Position numbers and translations under genes: made by a program. A stretch of 47,149 nucleotides of DNA, taken from Bifidobacterium aerophilum (GTDB lineage Bacteria > Actinomycetota > Actinomycetes > Actinomycetales > Bifidobacteriaceae). The stretch lies in NCBI RefSeq assembly GCF_010667685.1, contig NZ_WHZW01000023.1:1-47149 (forward strand), written 5' to 3'. This document shows positions 32,394-40,413 of the stretch, in pieces (within the stretch, counting starts at the first letter, position 1; each line of letters begins with the position of its first letter). Below the pieces are notes generated by a model, which saw nothing but the letters and a program-made list of their open reading frames with translations, was not told where the DNA came from and did not search any database.

Positions 32394-33737
32394 TCAGGAG
32401 GCGTGCACCGCGCTGTACTCCTTGGCCCAGCCGTCGACGAACGCGGTCTTGACGTTGTCCCAGCTGCCGGTGCCCTGAGCGTACTCAAGCAGGGCGGAGC
32501 CGAGGTCGTTCTTCCACCGCTCGGACGGCATCATGGTGAAGTTCCAGCTGACCTGGGTCTTGCCGGACTTCTGGTCGGCGACCGCGGCGGCGACCAGCGG
32601 GTTGTCGGCCTTGACGTCGTCGAAGGTCTTGAACGGGGTGGTGAAGCCCATCTCGGTGCTCAGCGCTTCCTTGCCGGTGTCGGAGGTGATGACCCACTTG
32701 AGGAACTCTGCGGTGGCCTTCTGGTCGGCCTCGGAGGCCTTGGAGTTGATGCACCAGTAGTTCTCGGAACCGGTGGCGAGGCCTTCGTTCGCCTCGTCCG
32801 GGCCGCCGATGTAGATCGGCATCATGCCGACCTGGTCGGCGGTCATGCCGGCGTTCTGCAGGTCGGTCCACGCCCAAGTGCCGTTCTGGTAGAAGGCGGC
32901 CTCGCCGAGCGCGAACTCGGAGTTCGCGTCATCGCCGGTCTTGGAGCTCAGCTGGGCCGGATCGGTGGTGGAGTCGGTGATGTACAGGTCGAAGATGTTC
33001 TTGTAGTTCGGCAGGTACGTGCCCTTGATGGTGGCCGGCTGCTCGGTGACGTTGTCTTCCTTGAACTCGTAGTAGAGCGGCAGGTTGGCCAGGTGGGTCT
33101 TGAAGCGCCAGTCGGAGCTGGAGTCGAAGCCGGCGGACGTGAACGCGCCCTTGATGCCGAGCTCGTCCTTGCGGGCCTGCATGTCGTCGGCCACGGCCTT
33201 GAGCTTGTCGAAGGAGTTGATGTCCTCGACGGAGGTGGCCTTCGCGCCGGACAGCTTGAAGTACTTGTTGAGGATGTCCTTGTTGTAGATCAGGCCGTAG
33301 GTTTCCATGACGTACGGCACGCCGACGACCTTGTCGCCGTCCTTGAGCGCGACGTCCTGGTTCTGCAGCTGCTTGTAGATCTCGGTGCCGGACAGGTCGG
33401 CGGTGTATTCCTTCCAGTTGGCGTAGCCGACCGGGCCGTTGACCTGGAACAGGGTCGGGGCGTTGGTCTTCGCCATCTCGGACTTGAGCTGCTGCTCGTA
33501 GGTGCCGGACGCGGCGGTCTCGACGGTCACCTGCACGCCGGTCTCGTCGGTGTAGGCCTGGGCCAGATCCTTCCACTGGTCGGCCGCTTCCGGCTTGAAG
33601 TTCAGGTAGTAGACCTTGCCGGTGGAGTCTCCGCCTTCGGCCTTGTTGTCCGACGCGGTGTTTCCGCAGGCGGCCATGCCGACGGACATTGCGGCGACGG
33701 CGAACATCGCGGCTGCGGACTTGATCGTGCGATTCAT
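32394..33737 (-). CDS. ABC transporter sugar-binding lipoprotein (SBP5)
   Basis: A 447-residue family 1 solute-binding protein with lipobox MAAC (Cys 24). GAGAAAGGTTCGAAG precedes the ATG. The mature part begins GKVYYLNFKPEAADQWKDL, a variant of the group signature. It is the binding protein nearest to the MalFG-type permease pair and is regulated by a similar operator, so it is the most likely dedicated partner. No glycosidase is attached to it. The sugar is unknown; an alpha-glucoside would fit the LacI type. Confidence 0.93.
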   Translation of the reverse strand: MNRTIKSAAAMFAVAAMSVGMAACGNTASDNKAEGGDSTGKVYYLNFKPEAADQWKDLAQAYTDETGVQVTVETAASGTYEQQLKSEMAKTNAPTLFQVNGPVGYANWKEYTADLSGTEIYKQLQNQDVALKDGDKVVGVPYVMETYGLIYNKDILNKYFKLSGAKATSVEDINSFDKLKAVADDMQARKDELGIKGAFTSAGFDSSSDWRFKTHLANLPLYYEFKEDNVTEQPATIKGTYLPNYKNIFDLYITDSTTDPAQLSSKTGDDANSEFALGEAAFYQNGTWAWTDLQNAGMTADQVGMMPIYIGGPDEANEGLATGSENYWCINSKASEADQKATAEFLKWVITSDTGKEALSTEMGFTTPFKTFDDVKADNPLVAAAVADQKSGKTQVSWNFTMMPSERWKNDLGSALLEYAQGTGSWDNVKTAFVDGWAKEYSAVHAS

Positions 33738-33821
33738 CTTCGAACCTTTCTCTAAATTCTGTCGGCCCCGTTCCTTCATCGGGGCGATGCCATCGGCATC
33801 TTCGCTTCCGACAACACCACC

Positions 33822-33860
33822 ATTATGCACCGTTTCGCCACGGATTGCAAACGATGGCAA
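33822..33860 (-). promoter_or_regulatory. SBP5 promoter with LacI-type operator
   Basis: On the minus strand: TTGCAA (33845-33850), a 17-bp spacer and CATAAT (33822-33827). The -35 is part of TTGCAAACGATGGCAA (33845-33860). This arrangement copies the malQ promoter at 11485-11513 almost exactly. Confidence 0.75.
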
Positions 33861-33945
33861 TTTATCCGCCAGCAAAACCACTGAGACAGGATGAACAGAT
33901 CCGTCAAAACCGCACGTTTTTAATACTATTTCCGCCACTTTCGAC

Positions 33946-33965
33946 CACTGCAAGCGATTGCAGTG
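33946..33965. promoter_or_regulatory. Perfect upstream palindrome of SBP5
   Basis: CACTGCAA-GCGA-TTGCAGTG, with 8-bp perfect arms, about 100 bases upstream of the SBP5 -35. It may be a distal operator enabling looping, or the site of a different regulator. Confidence 0.5.
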
Positions 33966-34026
33966 ATTTTCTGCAACCGCATCATTTTCGTCCGAAATTC
34001 AGCGCTCCGCCCGCGTGTCGCGCACG

Positions 34027-34067
34027 AAAAAGCCCCCACTGCCGCAACGTATGCGGCAGCGGGGGCT
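34027..34067 (-). terminator. GH172 operon terminator
   Basis: AGCCCCCACTGCCGC pairs with GCGGCAGCGGGGGCT. On the minus strand it is followed by TTTTT. It lies 125 bases after the GH172 stop. Confidence 0.85.
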
Positions 34068-34191
34068 ACGGATCACGGGCGATTCCGGCGGCCGGCTCAG
34101 CCGGTCAACCGGTTCAGTCAATCAACCAGCTCCGTCAACCGACCCGACCGACCGGATCGACCCGACCAGTCCGGTCCGATCAAACCCGGAC

Positions 34192-35292
34192 CTACCTCGG
34201 CCAGCGGTACTCACGGTCCGGCAACGTCGGGAACGCGGCGTGCGGCTCGCGCTGGTACCAGTACGCGACGGACGCCACGTCGTCCTGCCGTTCGAAGAAT
34301 CCGCGATGACCGACGCCGATCTGCTGCACGGTCACGCGCAGGTCGGAGCGGAACCGGATCGGATCGGGGATGTGCCAGCGGTAGAAGCCGCGCATCGGCG
34401 GACAGTCGTCGTTGTGGTAGTCGTTGTGCACGAGCTCGTCGTGCGCCGAATAGTACGGGTACCCCATGAACGGCGTGCAGTAGTTCTGCTCGACGGTCTT
34501 GCCGTTCACCTGCTTGGCGAAGCTCCACGAGCCGCCGAAGTAGTCCTCGGTGCCGGTGCCGCAGATCGTCGGGTACTCGCGGTCGCCGTCGATGTAGAAC
34601 TTGAACTCGCCTTCGCCCCACCAGTAGCGTTCGAGCGTGGTGAGCGCGAGGTACGTGCCGACGTAGTGGCCCTCGCCGCGCACGCCGTCGAGCACCACGT
34701 AGTCGTTGCCGATCTCGGTGAGCCGCTGGCGGCGCCACTGCGCGTGGAAGTACGCGGTGTCGGCCGGCAGCGGATCGTCGTACAGGCTGTAGTCGATCTG
34801 GTAGAAGAACGCGCCGATCTCGTTCGCGTGCTGGTTTTCGAGCGTGACGCGCGCGTGGCGGGCGAACGGCATCGGGAAGAACATGTTGAAGCCGCGGTTG
34901 GGGACCACGGCGACCGGCTCGGAGTTGACGAGGCATGCGCGTCCGAATCCGCAGCAGAAGAAGTCGCCGAGCGGGCATTCGACGCTCGGCTCGGTCTCGT
35001 CGTCCCAGTAGAAGCGCAGCACGAGGTCGCGCAGCACGAAGCAGTCGGCGTCCGTGGTCTTCTCGTCGACGGTGATCCAGATGTGACGGATGCAGCCCGG
35101 TCCGGCGATGTCGGCCAGCGTGACCGTTTCGCCGCTGGGGATGTGGCGCAGGCATGGGCTGCCCTTGCGCGACGGGCCGAGTTCGCTTGCGGCCATGCCG
35201 CCGCGGCCGGGTTCTCCGGTGGGGTTTTCGGCGTTGATCGCGCGGCTGGTTTCGCGGCGCAGGCTCGCCAGCGAGCCGAGATCACCGATCAT
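34192..35292 (-). CDS. GH172 family enzyme (formerly DUF2961; difructose anhydride / alpha-fructofuranosidase type)
   Basis: A 366-residue protein of the DUF2961 fold, now GH172. The founding characterised member is a difructose dianhydride I synthase/hydrolase of Bifidobacterium dentium; others act on alpha-D-arabinofuranosides. Conserved acidic motifs WWGEGEFKFYIDGD (GEGE at 226-229) and GTGTEDYFGGSW (E249) are present and probably hold the two catalytic glutamates. GGAAGGAACCATC precedes the chosen ATG; the frame is open further upstream. No signal peptide is present. It follows SBP5's relative SBP6 on the same strand, so that binding protein probably imports its substrate. Fructose- versus arabinose-type specificity cannot be read from sequence here. 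Confidence 0.86.
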   Translation of the reverse strand: MIGDLGSLASLRRETSRAINAENPTGEPGRGGMAASELGPSRKGSPCLRHIPSGETVTLADIAGPGCIRHIWITVDEKTTDADCFVLRDLVLRFYWDDETEPSVECPLGDFFCCGFGRACLVNSEPVAVVPNRGFNMFFPMPFARHARVTLENQHANEIGAFFYQIDYSLYDDPLPADTAYFHAQWRRQRLTEIGNDYVVLDGVRGEGHYVGTYLALTTLERYWWGEGEFKFYIDGDREYPTICGTGTEDYFGGSWSFAKQVNGKTVEQNYCTPFMGYPYYSAHDELVHNDYHNDDCPPMRGFYRWHIPDPIRFRSDLRVTVQQIGVGHRGFFERQDDVASVAYWYQREPHAAFPTLPDREYRWPR

Positions 35293-35403
35293 GATGGTTC
35301 CTTCCTTGTCGTTGCGTTCGCGCGCGGCCGTTGCGTTTCGTACGCGGCCGTCGCGTTCCTCACACAGACGGTACGTTCGGGGCGGACGTGCACGTATATG
35401 CAA

Positions 35404-35542
35404 GTTCCCGCCGCCGCATTGGTCGCGGACGGCGGGAACCGTGGATGTCGTTCGTCAGTTTGCGACGGTCGGCTCGGCCGGCCGTCACTAACTGACTGTC
35501 CGGATCACAAGCAGATCATGAATGATTACTTGTGATCACAAG
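35404..35542 (-). other. Intercistronic stem-loops between SBP6 and GH172
   Basis: GTTCCCGCCG/CGGCGGGAAC (35404-35439) forms one stem. GATCACAAG/CTTGTGATC (35503-35537) competes with the palindrome CTTGTGATCACAAG (35529-35542) just after the SBP6 stop. None has a minus-strand T-run, so partial read-through to GH172 and protection of the SBP6 message is the more likely effect. Confidence 0.5.
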
Positions 35543-35546
35543 CGGA

Positions 35547-36896
35547 TCACTTGTGGACCGGCGGCAGCATGCCGAAGTTGTTCTCGTAGTCGTTCCAGGC
35601 GCTGGTCCAATCGTCGAGATACGCCTTCTTGACGCCGTCCCAGTCGCCGGTGCCCTGTGCGTACTCGAGCAGCGCGTTGGCCACGCCGTCGGCCCAGGCC
35701 TGGCCCGGGATGTAGGCGCCGTGGATCGGGGTCAGGCCGTCGGACTCGAGCTTGAGGGCGGACTTGGTCAGCGGGTTGTCCGGCTGGAAGTCCTCGCTGT
35801 CGAAGGTGGTGAACGGAACGGCGAAGCCCATTTCCTTGGAGAGGATCTTCTTGGCGTCGTCATTGGAGACCATCCACTCGATGAAGTCGAGCGTGGCCTT
35901 CTTGTCCTTCTCGGAGGCGTTCTTGTTCACCGACCAGGAGATGTCGTAGATGGAGTTCGCGGCGTACTTGCTCTCGTTCGGGAAGCCCATGTAGTACGGG
36001 AGCATGGCGAGGTCCTCGTCGGCCACGTCGTTGTCCTTGATCTGCGAGTAGGCCCACACGCCGTTCGGGTAGAACGCGACGCGGCCGGTGGCGAATTCGG
36101 CGGTGGAATCCTCGTAGTTGACCGAGCCGAGCATGGTGTTCTCAGTCGGGTTGTCCTTCATTTCCAGATCCCACAGGGCCTTGTAGTTGTCGAGGTAGGT
36201 GCCCTTGAGCTCCTTCTCGAAGTCCACGCCCTCGTCGATGTACTCGTAGGCGACCGGCACCTGGGTCATGTGCGAGGCGTAACGGTAGTAGTTGGAGGCG
36301 TCGAGGCCCGGCGTGGAGAACGCGCCGTCAAGATCGAGGTCGTCCTTGTGCTTCTGGATGCTGTCGGCGACCTTCTTGAGGGTGTCGAAGTCCTTGATGT
36401 CATCGAACGACTTGATGACGGAGTAGTCCTTCTTCGCGTACTCGTTGATGATCTTCTTGTTGGCGATGATGCCGAACCATTCGGCGGCGTACGGCAGGCC
36501 GTACACGTCGTCGCCGTCCTTGTGGGCCATCTGCTTGCCCTGGTCGTTGAGCAGCTTGTAGGCGGCGGAGTCCTGCAGCGGCTCGAGGTAGTTCTTGTAC
36601 TTGGCGTACTGGTCGAAGCCGCCGATGCCGAACATGGTCGGGGCGTTGTTCTTGGCCAGCTCGGACGACAGCGTGGACTCGTAGCTGCCGGAGGTCGCGG
36701 ACTGGATGTCGACCTTCACGCCGGTTTCCTTGGTGTACATGTCGGCCAGCTCGTTCCACTGGTCCACGACTTCCGGCTTGTTGTTCAGGAAGTAGACGTG
36801 ACCGGCGTCGCTGTTCGTGCTGGAGCCGCAGCCGGCCAGGCCCAGCGTCAACGCGGCGGCGCTGATCAGGGCGAAACCTTTGACCATCTTGTTCAT
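35547..36896 (-). CDS. ABC transporter sugar-binding lipoprotein (SBP6)
   Basis: A 449-residue family 1 solute-binding protein, lipobox LAGC (Cys 23), with AGGAAAGGG ahead of the chosen ATG. The mature start GHVYFLNNKPEVVDQWNEL places it in the six-member group. It is first in a transcript with the GH172 gene. Its promoter contains two full copies of the TCGAACCGGTTCGA palindrome. Since a related site also stands at the MalFG-type permease promoter, joint induction of this binding protein and that permease is plausible. Ligand likely a fructose- or arabinofuranose-containing oligosaccharide. Confidence 0.94.
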   Translation of the reverse strand: MNKMVKGFALISAAALTLGLAGCGSSTNSDAGHVYFLNNKPEVVDQWNELADMYTKETGVKVDIQSATSGSYESTLSSELAKNNAPTMFGIGGFDQYAKYKNYLEPLQDSAAYKLLNDQGKQMAHKDGDDVYGLPYAAEWFGIIANKKIINEYAKKDYSVIKSFDDIKDFDTLKKVADSIQKHKDDLDLDGAFSTPGLDASNYYRYASHMTQVPVAYEYIDEGVDFEKELKGTYLDNYKALWDLEMKDNPTENTMLGSVNYEDSTAEFATGRVAFYPNGVWAYSQIKDNDVADEDLAMLPYYMGFPNESKYAANSIYDISWSVNKNASEKDKKATLDFIEWMVSNDDAKKILSKEMGFAVPFTTFDSEDFQPDNPLTKSALKLESDGLTPIHGAYIPGQAWADGVANALLEYAQGTGDWDGVKKAYLDDWTSAWNDYENNFGMLPPVHK

Positions 36897-37059
36897 GTGA
36901 GTGTCCCTTTCCTCTTTCGGCGGCTCCGCAGCCGCTGTCCGGCCCATCCCGGCACGGCAGGTCACGCGGCGGTCGTTGCCGTCTGCGCTTGCCGGGCCCT
37001 GCGCATTGCGCTATGCGCGGGAACGGGTTGTCGCTGGCCCGATCAGCAGACATTGCCGA

Positions 37060-37106
37060 TCGAACCGGTTCGACGCAAGTATATCGAACCGGTTCGTCAG
37101 CGTCAA
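37060..37106 (-). promoter_or_regulatory. SBP6 promoter with two full operators
   Basis: On the minus strand: TTGACG (37101-37106), a 17-bp spacer and TATACT (37078-37083). One operator, TCGAACCGGTTCGT (37084-37097), fills the spacer, and a perfect palindrome TCGAACCGGTTCGA (37060-37073) lies at the transcription start. Centre-to-centre distance is 24 bp. Confidence 0.82.
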
Positions 37107-37151
37107 CCCGACACTTCACAGCGTGTCGTCAATGTAAATAGGAACGTACTT

Positions 37152-39641
37152 TTATTCCTCCGCCGCAGCATCGCCTCCCCTGATACCGTCGGCGCAGGGA
37201 ATCTCCAGTATCGTAAACGACCATCCGGGCACGCGGACGACACCGCTGGCCGGCACCGCGATCCGCGAAGACTCCGGCTCGGACGGAGCCGCCTCATACG
37301 GCCGTCCCGCATCCGCGCTGTCGGACCGCAGCACGGTCATCATCGCATCGACCGCCTGCCCGCCAAGGCCGATCGCGGACAGCACCTCAGACAGGTCGAC
37401 ATCCATCGCATCGGGCAGCGCGTTGACCATGCGCACGTACGTCACGCCCCGCACGGAATCGTCGGCGACCGTGACCGTCCGCCGCGTCTCCGCGCCCGGA
37501 TCCGTTCCGGCCAACACCGTGTCGCCGACCGTCGCTCGGACCGAACGGCCCCGGTCACGCACGTCGATCACGATGTCCCACTCGTCGCCGTAGGAGACGC
37601 GACGTGACATGCTGACGCGGTCGTAGTCGTACGGAAACCCGTCACGCAGGGCCCCCAGCGCGCAGTCCAATCCGGCCATGCCGATCCACAGACGGTATCG
37701 GTCGGGTTCGTCGAGCGCACCGAACTCGATCGAAAACATGCCGGATTCGTCCAGATAACGCGCGCGCAAACGGATCCGATAGTCGTCGGCATTCACGTGC
37801 AGGTCGGTACGGGCTGTGCCGCCAGTGGCCTTGGTCACGTCGTCGGCCGAGAGCACGCGTCCGTCCGGCAGTTCGATGCGGATGTTTTCGAATCGCACCG
37901 CAGGATCCCCGCCGAACGCAAGTCCGGTCCATCCGGGCAGTTCGCGCATGTACGTGCGCGGCCCGTCGACGTCGACGCGGCGCGCGCGAGTCGCGGCCGT
38001 GTTCGCGAACATGTGTTGCGTCCAATAGCTGTATGTGCGATACGTGCGGTCGTCGTCGAAGTAGATAAGGTCCGGATTCCAGCCGGCATGGCCGTTACGG
38101 CACAGCAACGGCGCGTACGAGGCCATGTCGACCACGTCGCCGTTAGCCTCCAGGTGCGCCATGAACGCGGCTTCGGACAGGGCGTTGAGCATCGTCGTGC
38201 CATGCGAGGCGTACTCGCCGAAATACACATGCGGACCGTTGCGGTCGAGGCCGTCGTAATAGTCGAGATGCTGGAACCACCAAGCCGGGGCGAGGTAGGA
38301 GTGCTCGTCCAGGATCCGCACTCGCGCGGCCCGGGCCAGATCCCAGGCCTCGTCGAAGGTGGCGCCGACCAGTGTCGGCCCGGCCGTGCCGATGACCGTG
38401 ATTTCGGGATGCTTGTCGGCGAGCGCACGGAATAGCGTCAGGAACCGTTCGGCGAAGTCGTCGGTGATGTCGTCCTCGTTGCCGAGGCCGAGGTAACGCA
38501 GTCCGAACGGTTTCGGATGTCCGCAGGCGGCGCGCTTCGCGCCCCAGACGGTCGTTTCCGCATCGCCGTTGCAGAATTCGACGAAATCGAGCACGTCCTG
38601 AACGTACGTCCTCATCTGGGTTTCGGACAACGCCATCGAGCCGCCGTCGGTGCCGGAGCAGCTCACGCCGGCCGGCAGCACGGGGATCGGTTCGGCGCCG
38701 AGCGCCTCGCACCAGCACAGGTATTCGTAGAATCCGAGGCGCATCGACTGGTGGTATCCCCACAGGTTGAAGTCGTGGCGACGATGCTCGACTGGGCCGA
38801 TCGTGCCTTTCCATTGGTACATGTTGTCGAGTCCGAGGCCGTGCACCAAGCAGCCGCCGGGGAACCGTACGAATCGCGGATTGAGGTCGGCGATCGTCTT
38901 AGCGAGATCGACGCGGAAGTGCTTGAGCCCATGCCAGGTGCGGGCCGGTTCCAGCGAGACGAAATCGACGGCGGTGCGGCTCGGCCCAGTGAACGTGATT
39001 GACAGGGAGCCGTTGCGCGTATCAAACGGCGCGATCAGGGTCGCTTCGACTTTGGTCCATCGTGACGGTTCGGCGACAAGCCGGACCGACGAGCCGGACC
39101 GAAGCGTGGCGGAGACGTTGCCGGACGATTCGGCAAAAGGTTCCGAGAAGGTTTTGTCAGACGGGATGATCGAGTCCGACGACCCTGCCGGACGGCCGTC
39201 GTGATTGCCGGCGGGCGCCGTTTCGTCGACCAACGACACCGTGACATCATGAGGCCCGTCGTCGCACGACCACAGCCATAACGACAGTTCGTAGGATTCG
39301 CCGGCGCGCAGCCGCATGCCTTCGAAACCGCGGTTGACTAGCGACACCGCGCCGCAGTCGACCTGCACGACGGCATGATGCGGGTTCTCTTCGGCGACGC
39401 AATCGTCGGTTTCGATCCAGAACGATCCACGGGAGCCGTCCGGAACGTCCTTGCGCCACGCGGTGAACGGGCTCCATTTCGGATTATCCGAATGGCTGTA
39501 TTCGAAGGCGCCGTTCTGCACGAGATCGCCGGCCAGGCCACCGTCTGCCGCGTAGTTGAGATCCTCGAAGAACACGCCCCACAGCTTCTCGCTGATCGGA
39601 TAGGGCTCGCCGACCGATCGCACCTGAATCAGATCCGTCAT
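37152..39641 (-). CDS. GH51 alpha-L-arabinofuranosidase
   Basis: An 829-residue cytoplasmic enzyme that removes terminal alpha-L-arabinofuranose. The acid/base is E389 in GLGNEDD and the nucleophile E476 in YFGEYASHG. An N-terminal beta-sandwich or carbohydrate-binding-like region (about 55-230) precedes the barrel (about 240-560). A further beta-rich segment (about 600-740, with FSIEFGALDEPDRYRLWIGM) follows, so this is the long, multidomain form. An in-frame ATG lies 60 bases upstream; the chosen start has GGCGGGG just before it. The promoter has the dual-operator pattern shared with the esterase at 45929. Together with the GH120 gene it suggests use of arabinoxylan-type oligosaccharides. 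Confidence 0.93.
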   Translation of the reverse strand: MTDLIQVRSVGEPYPISEKLWGVFFEDLNYAADGGLAGDLVQNGAFEYSHSDNPKWSPFTAWRKDVPDGSRGSFWIETDDCVAEENPHHAVVQVDCGAVSLVNRGFEGMRLRAGESYELSLWLWSCDDGPHDVTVSLVDETAPAGNHDGRPAGSSDSIIPSDKTFSEPFAESSGNVSATLRSGSSVRLVAEPSRWTKVEATLIAPFDTRNGSLSITFTGPSRTAVDFVSLEPARTWHGLKHFRVDLAKTIADLNPRFVRFPGGCLVHGLGLDNMYQWKGTIGPVEHRRHDFNLWGYHQSMRLGFYEYLCWCEALGAEPIPVLPAGVSCSGTDGGSMALSETQMRTYVQDVLDFVEFCNGDAETTVWGAKRAACGHPKPFGLRYLGLGNEDDITDDFAERFLTLFRALADKHPEITVIGTAGPTLVGATFDEAWDLARAARVRILDEHSYLAPAWWFQHLDYYDGLDRNGPHVYFGEYASHGTTMLNALSEAAFMAHLEANGDVVDMASYAPLLCRNGHAGWNPDLIYFDDDRTYRTYSYWTQHMFANTAATRARRVDVDGPRTYMRELPGWTGLAFGGDPAVRFENIRIELPDGRVLSADDVTKATGGTARTDLHVNADDYRIRLRARYLDESGMFSIEFGALDEPDRYRLWIGMAGLDCALGALRDGFPYDYDRVSMSRRVSYGDEWDIVIDVRDRGRSVRATVGDTVLAGTDPGAETRRTVTVADDSVRGVTYVRMVNALPDAMDVDLSEVLSAIGLGGQAVDAMMTVLRSDSADAGRPYEAAPSEPESSRIAVPASGVVRVPGWSFTILEIPCADGIRGGDAAAEE

Positions 39642-39718
39642 ATCCCCGCCTTCATCTGTGATCGCGACAGAGCGCCGCCGCATCGCGCCGCACCTCGTCA
39701 AGAAAATTCTTATACCGA

Positions 39719-39748
39719 AAGAATATTCTTATCGAACCGGTTTGTCAA
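39719..39748 (-). promoter_or_regulatory. GH51 promoter with two stacked operators
   Basis: On the minus strand: TTGACA (39743-39748), a 17-bp spacer and TATTCT (39720-39725). The spacer holds the TCGAACCGGTTTG site (39732-39744) and the -10 is inside the perfect palindrome AAGAATATTCTT (39719-39730). The esterase promoter at 47028-47057 is built in exactly the same way. Confidence 0.85.
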
Positions 39749-39871
39749 CACATCGCGAAAACCTCAGCATAAGAGCCGATCCTCTGAAAAGTCTGCGCAT
39801 AGACATGAGCACGCCTATGCGCAGACGAAGTGACCGTCACGGCCTGGATTCCGATCCGGCTGAGTGTGCCG

Positions 39872-40036
39872 TTAGCCGCGGCTCTCCATATGGTGCTGCC
39901 ACATCGCATAAGCGGTTAAGGCCATGCATATGCAGTCGGCAGCGACCGTATCGATTCTGGTTGAGACAATGATCATGATCACCGTCATATACCAGAGCAT
40001 CGAGCCGCTGCGCGGCTCCTCATCCAAGTTGCGCAT
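39872..40036 (-). CDS. Possible small membrane protein, 54 residues
   Basis: A short frame starting MRNLDEEPRSGS, with GGAG six bases before the ATG, followed by two hydrophobic segments (MLWYMTVIMIIVS and VAADCICMALTAYAMW) separated by a short polar turn. It ends HHMESRG. The frame could begin up to 45 bases earlier, but without a ribosome site. It fits a small hairpin membrane protein, yet there is no known family to cite, and it may be chance. It lies between the divergent GH51 and GH120 genes. Confidence 0.45.
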   Translation of the reverse strand: MRNLDEEPRSGSMLWYMTVIMIIVSTRIDTVAADCICMALTAYAMWQHHMESRG

Positions 40037-40084
40037 CACGCGCTCCTTCATAGTTAAGCCGCGCCGCGTCGGACGCGGCAACGT

Positions 40085-40104
40085 CGTTCGGCGATCGCCG
40101 AACG
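40085..40104. promoter_or_regulatory. Perfect 20-bp palindrome CGTTCGGCGATCGCCGAACG
   Basis: Both halves are exact complements with no spacer. It lies about 50 bases upstream of the possible small membrane protein on the minus strand. Could be an operator or a strong hairpin. Confidence 0.55.
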
Positions 40105-40248
40105 GTCGAATCCATCATCGCTAGAAAATGTCATCGACGCTGGCAACATTATCGACTATGATGGATTTCGTCGGTTCGAAGCATCGCTAGTCGTTTCCGC
40201 TCTTCAGGCGCGCACGAAGGACTTTATTGGAAACGAGCCAAGGCCGGC

Positions 40249-40313
40249 CGAGCGCTTCCAAGTGCGCTCGTTCTGGAAACGTGAGGCCGACGGATTATTC
40301 CGTCGGCCTCACG
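40249..40313. other. Two adjacent hairpins, possible structured RNA or attenuator
   Basis: CGAGCGC/GCGCTCG (40249-40270) is followed by GTGAGGCCGACGGA and its complement (40281-40312), a strong 14-bp stem with a loop of about four bases. No T-run follows. A terminator for transcripts entering from the left, or a small RNA end, is possible. Confidence 0.4.
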
Positions 40314-40346
40314 CGTTATCGCCCTCTCATCACTGTTCATCGCATT

Positions 40347-40377
40347 AAGAATATTCTCCGCAGGGAAGAATATTCTT
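40347..40377 (+). promoter_or_regulatory. Tandem AAGAATATTCTT operators before GH120
   Basis: AAGAATATTCTC (40347-40358) and the perfect AAGAATATTCTT (40366-40377) are centred 19 bp apart, 40 to 65 bases before the GH120 start. The TCGAACCGGTT site seen at GH51 and the esterase is absent here. A convincing -35/-10 pair was not found. Confidence 0.72.
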
Positions 40378-40413
40378 GGATATGGAATGCTTGGCATGAT
40401 CGAAGGAGCTCAT

